Below are positions 56,962 to 64,000 of a stretch of DNA of 64,000 bases, piece by piece; positions within the stretch are counted from its first letter, which is position 1, and each line of letters opens with the position of its first letter. The notes beneath the pieces are model-generated. The model saw only the letters and a program-made list of their open reading frames with translations, did not search any database and was not told where the DNA came from. Made by a program: the position numbers and the translations under genes. Source of the stretch: Pleurodeles waltl (lineage: Eukaryota; Chordata; Amphibia; Caudata; Salamandridae); the NCBI RefSeq assembly GCF_031143425.1, contig NC_090445.1, forward strand, positions 819,304,817-819,368,816, written 5' to 3'.

Positions 56962-59517
56962 ATGGCTGCTGCGACTGGGGAAAGGGCCCCTGCCTTCACT
57001 TTTGAAGAATTGGAGAAACTTGTTGATGGGGTCCTCCCCCAGTATGCGCTACTCTACGGTCCTCCAGACCAACAGGTTAGTACACAGGGTGCACGTTGAA
57101 TGGGCTATGCCTGTGTTGAGTGGGGTGTATGTGAGATGGTGGGGAGGGGAGCGAATGAGGAGTGCAACGCACAAAAGATGAGAGCATGTGCCACATGGCA
57201 AGGTTGGGGAGGGGGGGGCCACTCACATTGACCAGGCAGAAAAGTGATGAGATTTCCTTTACCACCCTGTACATGTCACATAGGTCAGCACCCATCAGAA
57301 GATCGACATTTGGCGTGCCATCGCCAAGGACGTCCGGGCCCTGGGGGTCCACAACAGACGGGGCACCCACTGCCGAAAGAGGTGGGAGGACATCCGCCGC
57401 GGGACCAGAAAGACCGCCGAGTCTCTGCTGGGGATGGCCTCCCAACGTAGGAGGGGTGCCAGCCGCCAATTGACCCCCCTGATGTCCCGGATCCTGGCGG
57501 TGGCCTACCCCGATTTGGATGGGCGCGTGAGGACATCACAGCAGACACAAGGGGGTGAGTATCAGCACATTCTGCTATCTTTGCGCGCAGTGAAGGTGTC
57601 TGGGTGGGGGAGGAGGGCTGTGGCTATCTCTAGGCCAGGGCGCATTCTGTAGGCTAGGCCCCTCCGTTAGGCATGGCACTGTGCCCCCGCCCCCCACCTC
57701 TGTAGGGTGCCAAGTACAGCTATCCATGGTCCGGCCTCACCCATGTGTGCATTTGTCGTCCATAGACCTGTAGGCCTAGTCACAATAACTGAGTAGTGTA
57801 CCCCGATTGCGCGGCCTAGTGCAGGGGGCTTCTGTGTCTGTCCTCTCCGACAACGGTGTTGCCAATGCATGCACTCAACCTGTCTTCATTTCTCCCCCCC
57901 CCCATTTTATTTGTCTTCCTGTTCATGTGTGCAATAGCATCATCAGGCGGAGGAGAAGTGGCATCGGCGCACGAGGGAGCTGCATCTCACATGGCCCCGG
58001 AGGGCCATGCAACAGACTCCGAGTACACCAGTGAGATGGAGGGCGAGTGGAGCTCCACAACGGGGACCCGTGGAGACGTCAGCGACACCGACACGTCCTC
58101 GGAAGGGAGCTCCCTTGCGGTTGCGGCAACATCCGTGCCCACCGCCACAACAGGTACAGCCGCCACCCAGCGCACCAGTCCCGCCCTCCCAAGAGCCCCT
58201 CCGCGTTCACCCCGTGCCCGCTCGGCCAGGAAGGCGGGCATCTCCTTCGCCCCAGGCACCTCAGGCCCTGCCCCAGTTACCCCTGCTGCCCTCAGTGAGG
58301 AGGTCATTGACCTCCTGCGGATGCTCATTGTTGGGCAGTCTACCCTTTTGAATGCCATCCAGGGTGTAGAAAGGGAGGTGCATCGGAGCAATGCATACCT
58401 GGAGGGCATTCATTCGGGTCAGGCTGCCCATCAGCGATCGTTCAACGCTCTGGTCTCAGCACTGACGGCAGCCATTGTCCCTGTCTCCACCCTCCCTCTT
58501 CTGACTCTCTCCACCCAGTCCCAGTCTCCTGTTCCTCTGCCTATCCCATCCACACCATCAGACCAGCCTGCACACACCTCTACACCCAAGGGCAGCTCAT
58601 CCAGACATAAGCACCACAGATCCCACAAGCATTCACCCAAGCAACATCCAGATGCAGACATGCCAACAGTCACTACCACCTCTGTGTCCCCCACCTCCTC
58701 ATCTCCCTCCTCCCTCCCTGTGACGTCTCCACTCACACATGCATGCACACCACCATCAGCCAGTACTTCCATCACCAGCACACCCTCCATTACAGTCCGC
58801 ACACGTGCAGTCACCACCCCCACTGCCATTTACACGTCCCCTGTGTCCTCTCCCAGTGTGTCTGTCACCCCCTCTTCCAAACCACACAAACGCAGGCAGC
58901 CACCCACCCAACAGCCATCCACCTCACGACAGCCTCCGTCACAAGCACCTGCACCCAAAGACAGCACACTTGACTCTCCTACAACCACATCCTCTTCCTC
59001 CACTCCCATACCCACTACACCTACCCGTCCCTGTCCTTCCCAAGTGCTTTTCCTTTCCAACCTTGAGCTCGTTCCAATCACTGACCCACCCCCTCCATCT
59101 GGTAAGAGTCAAAAAAGCACCTCAGCCACCACCAGCCCTGCATCTACTATGACCATAGTGCAGGGCTATTGGAGTCCACCAGCTCCTAGGGCAGGAACAT
59201 CAGCCAGCAGCAAGGGGACAGCCAGCCCACCCCCTGGGAAGAGGACAAAAAAAACTAAGGGCCGGCGCGACAAGCCTGAGACGGCTGCCACCAAGGACAG
59301 TAGCCTTGCCCTGTCACCTGCCACATCATCAAAGGGAGGCAAGGGCCACAGAGCTTCAGCGAAGGAGGGCAAGGGCAGCAGGGCGGAGAAGTCAGGCAGC
59401 AGGCGAGCTGCCCAGGAGGGCCCCACCAGCCCCATTCCGGTTTTGACGGACGACACCCACGGGCCCAGGACTCCATCACAGGAGGGCCCCGCGACCGCAA
59501 GGTCGGATGGCGACTGA
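56962..59517 (+). CDS. Myb/SANT-like DNA-binding protein 2 of the Harbinger element (three exons, 654 aa)
   Basis: The exons are 56,962-57,075, 57,284-57,554 and 57,938-59,517. Splice sites CAACAG|GTTAGT, CACATAG|GTC, AAGGGG|GTGAGT and GCAATAG|CA keep one frame (phases 0 and 1). The N-terminal ~100 residues form a Myb/SANT-like domain: FTFEELEKLVDGVLPQYALL, then HQKIDIWRAIAKDVRALG, then RRGTHCRKRWEDIRRGTRK. They are not similar beyond the fold to protein 1. Exon 3 encodes a short helical segment (VIDLLRMLIVGQSTLLNAIQ, about residues 250-300) followed by a ~300-residue Ser/Thr/Pro/His-rich disordered region and a Lys/Gly-rich tail (TKKTKGRRDKPETAATKDSS). A candidate donor at about 58,154 and another near 59,103 could mean further splicing. 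It runs opposite to the transposase and lies within its putative intron. The role is unknown; DNA binding is likely from the fold. Confidence 0.75.
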
Positions 59518-59571
59518 GCGGGAAGTCTTGGCCAGGTCTGGCTCCCTAGAAACACAGGACAGGCACCGCTG

Positions 59572-60078
59572 AACAGGGCCCCGCTGTGAGAAGCACCGCT
59601 GAACAGGGCCCCGCCGTGACAAGAACTGCTGAACAGGGGCCCGCAGTGACAAGAACCGCTGAACAGGGCCCCGCCGTGAGAAGAACCGCTGAACAGGGCC
59701 CCGCCGTGAGAAGCACCGCTGAACAGGGCCCCGCCGTGAGAAGCACCGCTGAACAGGGGCCCGCCGTGACAAGAACCGCTGAACAGGGGCCCGCTGTGAC
59801 AAGAACCGCTGAACAGGGGGCTGCCGTGAGAAGAACCGCTGAACAGGGCCCCGCCGTGAGAAGCACCGCTGAACAGGGGCCCGCCGTGACAAGAACTGCT
59901 GAACAGGGGCCCGCCGTGAGAAGCACCGCTGAACAGGGGCCCGCCGTGAGAAGCACCGCTGAACAGGGGCCCGCCGTGAGAAGCACCGCTGAACAGGGGC
60001 CCGCCGTGAAAAGCACCGCTGAACAGGGGCCCGCCGTGACAAGAACCGCTGAACAGGGGCCCGCCGTGACAAGAACCG
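59572..60078. repeat. 30-bp minisatellite, about 17 copies
   Basis: The unit AGAAGCACCGCTGAACAGGG plus CCCCGCCGTG has variants AGAACCG and CAGGGGCC. The period is exactly 30, so all six frames stay open and give long false proteins (for example 345 codons on + and 322 on -). It lies 55 bases after the stop of Myb gene 2. Confidence 0.97.
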
Positions 60079-60546
60079 CTCCGCTGGGCCCTTCCTGTCA
60101 AGGCCTGCTCCTCTGGGCCCTTCCTGTCAAGCACCGCTCCGCTGGGCCCTTCCTGTCAAGCCCCGCTCTGCTGGGCCCTTCATCTCAAGCACCGCTCCGC
60201 TGGGCCCTTCATCTCAAGCACCGCTTCGCTGGGCCCTTCATCTCAAGCACCGCTCCGCTGGGCCCTTCATCTCAAGCACCGCTCCGCTGGGCACCGCCAT
60301 CTCAAGCACCGCTCCACTGGGCCCTTCATCTCAAGCACCGCTCCGCTGGGCCCTTCATCTCAAGCACCGCTCCGCTGGGCCCTTCATCTCAAGCACCGCT
60401 CTGCTGGGCACCGCCGTCTCAAGCACCGCTCCGCTGGGCCCTTCCTGTCAAGCACCGCTCCGCTGGGCAACGCCGTCTCAAGCACCGCTCCGCTGGGCCC
60501 TTCATCTCAAGCACCGCTCCGCTGGGCAACGCCGTCTCAAGCACCG
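60079..60546. repeat. 29-bp minisatellite, about 16 copies
   Basis: The unit CAAGCACCGCTCCGCTGGGC plus CCTTCATCT shares AGCACCGCT with the preceding 30-bp block, so the two have probably diverged from a common unit. Some copies contain ACCGCCGTCT in place of CCTTCATCT. Confidence 0.95.
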
Positions 60547-60647
60547 CTGGCCCATTGACAGTGCTGGTTCTGTGTCGAGCAGGGCTTCATGAAGCACTCT
60601 GGGCACCATGCCTCCTCCATTAACAGTGGAGTCGGTAATCCATCTGA

Positions 60648-60818
60648 TGGACTGTGGCTTGGCACTTCCCAGGATGGAACAGTGGGCAAGCCACCCAGTG
60701 TAGAGACTTGAGAGACTGTGGCTTTGCACTCCCCAGGATGGCACAGTGGGCAAGCCACCCACTGTAGAGACTTGTGAGACTGTGGCTTTGCACTCCCCAG
60801 GATGGGACAGTGGGCATG
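60648..60818. repeat. 64-bp direct repeat, about 2.7 copies
   Basis: GCTTTGCACTCCCCAGGATG starts copies at 60,657 (variant), 60,721 and 60,785. Each includes AGACTGTGGC and CAGTGGGCAAGCCACCCA, with TGTAGAGACTTG at the end. Confidence 0.95.
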
Positions 60819-61302
60819 GATGCCCCTCGTGAATCTGGCGTCGTGGACTCATATGGCTGAGGTGCCCCCCCTTCCCTTCCCCCTGAGGTGCCTGTAGTTT
60901 TATCATCTGATGCCCCAGCAGTGTTCTCTCCAATGGTATCTGGTCTCCTGTGTGGGCTTTGCCCATGTGTTTGTGCACATTGGCCCACGGACTATGGAAC
61001 TTTGACAGAATGGCCAGGACTTATTGCCTATGTATATATTTTTAACTATGTTCATTTCTTATTTTGTATCTTTCATATTGCATATTTCCCATAACTTCAA
61101 TGGAGCTATTTATACATATATTTTATAGATCATTTTAATCGTGTCTTTGCATTATTCCGGTGGGTTTGGGGGGTGTCACTCTGACTTGTTGCTCTGCATT
61201 GGGGTGTAGGTATTTGGGGTTGGGGGGTGGGTGTATGGCGTATGTGTGTGCCCATAAGCTTTCCTCCTCCCACCTCCCCTGTGTCGTAGGTGCAGTACTC
61301 AC
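60819..61302. other. Harbinger interior without clear gene
   Basis: Beyond the minisatellites the interior is AT-rich at 61,020-61,140 (TATTTATACATATATTTTAT), the likely 3' side of the Myb 2 transcript, although no AATAAA is seen. GT-rich sequence follows up to the inferred transposase first exon. Confidence 0.5.
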
Positions 61303-61713
61303 CGTTGTCGTCTGCGCCGGCGTTCGTACTCCTGGTAGATGAGCAGGTAGACAATAGCTGGTAGGATGTTTAATTCGGGTTCCATGCTGTCCTCCTTCCT
61401 CGTGGAGTGTGTAGAGGTGAGCGTTTTCCCGTTCGTAGTCTGTTTCCGCCGTGTTTTTATCGGCGGGGCTCCCGCCCCGGAAAAGGTGGCAGATTGGTGA
61501 GTTGTGATAGGGTGGGCGGTACATTGTCTGCCGCCTGCCTGTTGGCGGTGACCGCCGCGCTGTTTGTCTGTCCCGCCGTGGCGGTCGGAGTGTTAAAGTG
61601 GCGGGCTGTGTTGGTGGTTCCCGCCAGGGTCAGAATTCCATTTTTTTGACCGCCTGCCTGTTGGCGGGTTGGCCGCCGCTTTATCACCGACCGCCAGGGT
61701 TGGAATGACCCCC

Positions 61714-63165
61714 TGTGTTTTTTTAGACACATTTTGAGGTTTGCATTGAATTCTGGGTAACAGAACCCAGTGAGAGCCCCACAGGTCACCCAATCCCAGA
61801 TTCCCCTATGAGTCTAGTTTTTAAAAAATGCACAGAATTGGTATGTTTTCCTAGGTGCCGGCTGAGCTTGAGGCCAAAATCCACAGCTAGGCACTTTGCA
61901 AAAACAGGTCTGTTTTCATTAGAAAAATGTGATGTTTCCACGTTGTGTTTTGGGGCATTTCCTGTAGCAGGCACTAGGCCTACCCACACAGGTGAGGTAC
62001 CATTTTTATCAGGAGACTTGGGGGAATGCCGGATGGAAGGAAGTTTGTGGCTTCTCTCACATTCCAGAACTTTCCATCATCGAAATGTGAGGAAAAAGTG
62101 TTGTTGCCACATTTTGAGGTTTGCAAAGGATTCTGGGTAACAGAACCTGGCGAGAGCCCCTCAAGTGAACCCATCCTGGATTCCCCTAGGTGTCTAGTTT
62201 TAAAAAATGCACAGGTTTGGTAGGTTTCCCTATGTGCTTGCTGAGCTAGAGGCCAAACTCCACAGCTAGGCACTTTGCAAAAAACAGGTCAGTTTTCATT
62301 AGAAAAATGTGATGTGTCCATGTTGTGTTTTGGTGCATTTCCTGTTGCGGGCACTAGGCCTACCCACACAAGTGAGGTACCATTTTTATCAAGAGACTTC
62401 AGAGAATGCCAGGTGGAAGGAAGTTTGTGGCTTCTCTCAGATCCTACAACTTTCTATCACCGAAATGTGAGGAAAAAGTGTTTTTTAGCCACATTTTGAG
62501 GTTTGCAAAGGATTCTGGGTAACATAACCTGATGAGAGCCCCACATGTCACCTCATTCTAGATTCCCCTTGGTGTCTACTTTTCAAAAATGTTTAGGTTT
62601 GCTAGGTTTCCCTAGGTGCCGGCTGAGCTAGAGGCCAAAGTCCACAGGTAGGCACTTGGCAAAAAACAGGTCAGTTTTCATTAGAAAAATGTGATGTGTC
62701 CATGTTGTGTTTTGGGTCATTTTCTGTCTTGGACACTAGGCCTACCCACACAGGTGAGGAACCATTTTTATCGAGAGACTTGGGGGAATGCTTGGTGGAA
62801 GGAAGTTAGCGGCTCCCCTCAGATTTCAGAACTTTCGATCACTGAAATGTGAGGAAAAAGTGTTTTTTTGACAAATTTTGAGTTTTGCAAAGGATTCTGG
62901 GTTACAGAACCTGGTGAGAGCTCCACAAGTCACGCCATCCTGGATTCCCCTAGGTGTCTAGTTTTCAAAAATTCACAGGTTTGGTAGGTTTCTGGTAGTG
63001 CTGGCTGAGCTAGAGGCCAAATTCCATAGCTAGGCATTCTCCAAAAAACAGGTCAGATTTCAATATAAATATGTGATGTGTCTATGTTGCGTTTTGGGGC
63101 GTTTCCTGTCGCGGGCACTAGGCCTACCCACACAAGTGAGGTAACATTTTTATCAGGAGACTTGA
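61714..63165. repeat. ~381-bp-period tandem repeat array, right part
   Basis: Unit starts (G)GCACTAGGCCTACCCACAC occur at about 61,971, 62,351, 62,732 (GACACTAGG variant) and 63,115, a period of 380-383 bases. Each unit contains GAGGTACCATTTTTATC, GGAAGTTTGTGGCTTCTCTC, GAAATGTGAGGAAAAAGTGT, GAGGTTTGCAAAGGATTCTG, CCCCTAGGTGTCTAGTTTT, GCTGAGCTAGAGGCCAAA and AGGTCAGTTTTCATTAGAAA. The array is cut by the Harbinger element on the left and fades at about 63,165. The frames in it are short and repeat-derived. Confidence 0.95.
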
Positions 63166-64000
63166 GGAAACACCGACAGAAGCACAAGTGTTATTGCCCA
63201 TTGTCTTTCTCTGCATTTTGTCCTTCCAAATGTAAGACAGCGTGTAAGAAAGAAGTCTTCTTTTTTCTTTTGAGAAATGGAAAGGCTATGGAGGATGATC
63301 TATATCAAAGAAGGGTTGACAGTCTAAGGTGGTGGAAATGGAATTGACTATGTTCTCGTGGATTTTTGGACCTTCTGAATAAAGAAGGGAGCTAAGGAGT
63401 TTCAGAGTTCCATTGTGTGTGCTTGCGAACTAGCTCAGAGTGTCAAGTTGCAACAGATGTTGCTTGTTTGCCCCTCGTTCAGGGGGAAAGGAAATCATTT
63501 TAAAACCAGTCCTTTCTGCATCTGGCTTCAGGACGGTGAGTGAGGCCTTTAAGCTGTTAAGATCTCTAAGAATTGTTGTAATGTCAGGCTTTACATTGTT
63601 AAGCGGTGTTCAAGATGTGTTTCAAATGGATATGTTGTTAGGCACTTGTGTGTTTAGATGAAATAGATGTCTAATAAAAATATAAAATATAGAAAAGCGA
63701 AGCACTTAGTTGGCTTTTTCACGACAGCAACAACCGGTGCAATGCTTTATTCTCTGGATGATTTCATCAGCACATGTGGGTCCTTTTATAAACTCAGAAC
63801 AGTTCCTCAGAAACAACTCTGACTTTTCAAATGGCCTGAGTGGAAAATTTTGCAAATGCAATTTTAGCACAGCAGTATTTTCATGACCACTACCAGCAGC
63901 ATTTCTACCCAGGAACTCTTAAAAAAGACAGAATTAGATAACAGAATTCAGACTTTGACTTTGTAGGAGTACCAGGTCCGTTAGATCCCTGGACCACTCA
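63166..64000. other. No recognisable gene or element
   Basis: After the array the sequence is unique at the scale of this window. An AATAAAA at about 63,673 follows a weak T/G-rich stretch, but no coding frame longer than 90 codons precedes it on +. Nothing recognisable is seen. Confidence 0.55.

Larger units (their letters stand above)
55445..61385 (-). pseudogene. HARBI1-like: HARBI1-type DDE transposase with two premature TGA codons
   Basis: The main exon is 55,445-56,480 on the minus strand. Catalytic positions: Asp in IIGAIDGTHVALV (codon 56,051-56,053), Asp in WLIGDSGYPNLSW (55,823-55,825), Glu in RRIIERTFGVLK (55,715-55,717). This is the DDE core of PIF/Harbinger nucleases; helix-rich DNA-binding segments lie N-terminal (TYRLDRATIHELC). 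An acidic tail ends the protein. In-frame TGA codons occur at 55,886-55,888 and 56,465-56,467. An inferred first exon, 61,303-61,385, starts ATG, encodes MEPELNILPAIVYLLIYQEY then a run of Arg, and ends at donor GTGAGT. It joins in phase 2 to the acceptor CCTTCCTAG before 56,480. Total 373 codons including stop, close to HARBI1's usual ~350 residues. The exon-1 link is an inference; the main exon is certain. Confidence 0.85.
52845..61713. mobile_element. PIF/Harbinger DNA transposon, 8,869 bp, three genes
   Basis: The ends GGGGGTCATTCTGACC (left) and, read inward, GGGGGTCATTCCAACC (right) form imperfect terminal inverted repeats. GGCGGT-rich subterminal sequence follows on both sides, and a 3-bp duplication (TGT) flanks it. 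Inside are a first Myb/SANT-like gene (+), a HARBI1-type DDE transposase (-), a second Myb/SANT-like gene (+) and three minisatellite blocks. Known Harbingers carry a transposase plus one Myb-like protein that brings the transposase to the nucleus and to DNA ends. A second Myb-like gene is the odd part. The size is large for the superfamily. The transposase is inactivated by two in-frame stops. Confidence 0.92.

Noticed and set aside
57987..59081. Minus-strand frames opposite Myb gene 2 exon 3
   Set aside because: Shadows of a Ser/Thr/Pro-rich coding region; no domain.
59166..60623. Long open frames (345, 322, 198 and 156 codons) on both strands
   Set aside because: They lie on a 30-bp tandem repeat, whose length is a multiple of three and whose unit lacks stops in several frames; the products are perfect peptide repeats in all frames.
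41764..61713. CRISPR-like array
   Set aside because: The repeats are contiguous tandem units without unique spacers of uniform length, in eukaryotic DNA.
1..64000. Host protein-coding exons, tRNA or rRNA genes
   Set aside because: No recognisable host domain with splice-site support was found, and no tRNA-like A and B boxes with a cloverleaf, nor rRNA-like sequence, were noticed. A tRNAscan and BLASTX search would settle it.

Overview
This window is eukaryotic, repeat-dominated DNA with no host gene that I can recognise. Nearly every interpretable stretch is a transposable element, a relic of one, or a tandem repeat, and several are nested. The mixture (Ty3/gypsy, a foamy-like endogenous retrovirus, CR1/L2-like and L1 LINEs, hAT and PIF/Harbinger DNA transposons, a ~381-bp tandem repeat) fits a giant amphibian genome. 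Several repeats look to me like those of newts (Pleurodelinae), but that is recognition from memory, not a search.

Layout. 1-4.4 kb: 3' half of an LTR retroelement on + (integrase C-terminus, decayed env-like region, 3' LTR). 9.05-10.77 kb: decayed LINE on -. 12.98-14.9 kb: LTR-like repeat. 15,528-21,459: hAT-type element with an 8-bp target duplication and no transposase; it carries a 1.8-kb GT-rich tandem block, a Harbinger MITE and an L1 fragment. 23,426-23,887 and 24,465-24,640: a Harbinger-like and a hAT MITE. About 24.7-31.8 kb: gypsy element on - whose reverse-transcriptase region is split by a CR1/L2-like LINE (26.87-28.48 kb) and whose gag region holds a TA microsatellite and a further insertion. 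33.95-39.96 kb: broken gypsy element on +, whose 3' LTR is related to the one at 3-4.4 kb. 40.4-40.9 kb: another tandem repeat.

41.0-63.2 kb was originally a ~381-bp-period repeat array. It was hit by a 10.9-kb foamy-like endogenous retrovirus (41,464-52,360, - strand, 4-bp duplication CCCT) and by an 8,869-bp PIF/Harbinger transposon (52,845-61,713, duplication TGT). The repeat consensus lets both empty sites be read.

The Harbinger element is the most complete unit. It has two separate Myb/SANT-like DNA-binding genes on +, each with consistent splice sites, and a HARBI1-type DDE transposase on -. The transposase has an inferred first exon near the right terminus, so its intron would contain the whole second Myb gene. 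It is broken by two in-frame TGA codons. Three MITEs in the window share the Harbinger terminal motif and TAA duplications, consistent with mobilisation in trans by relatives of this element. In the retrovirus, gag and a 162-aa accessory frame are uninterrupted while pol and env are broken; a palindromic Harbinger MITE sits just upstream of gag.
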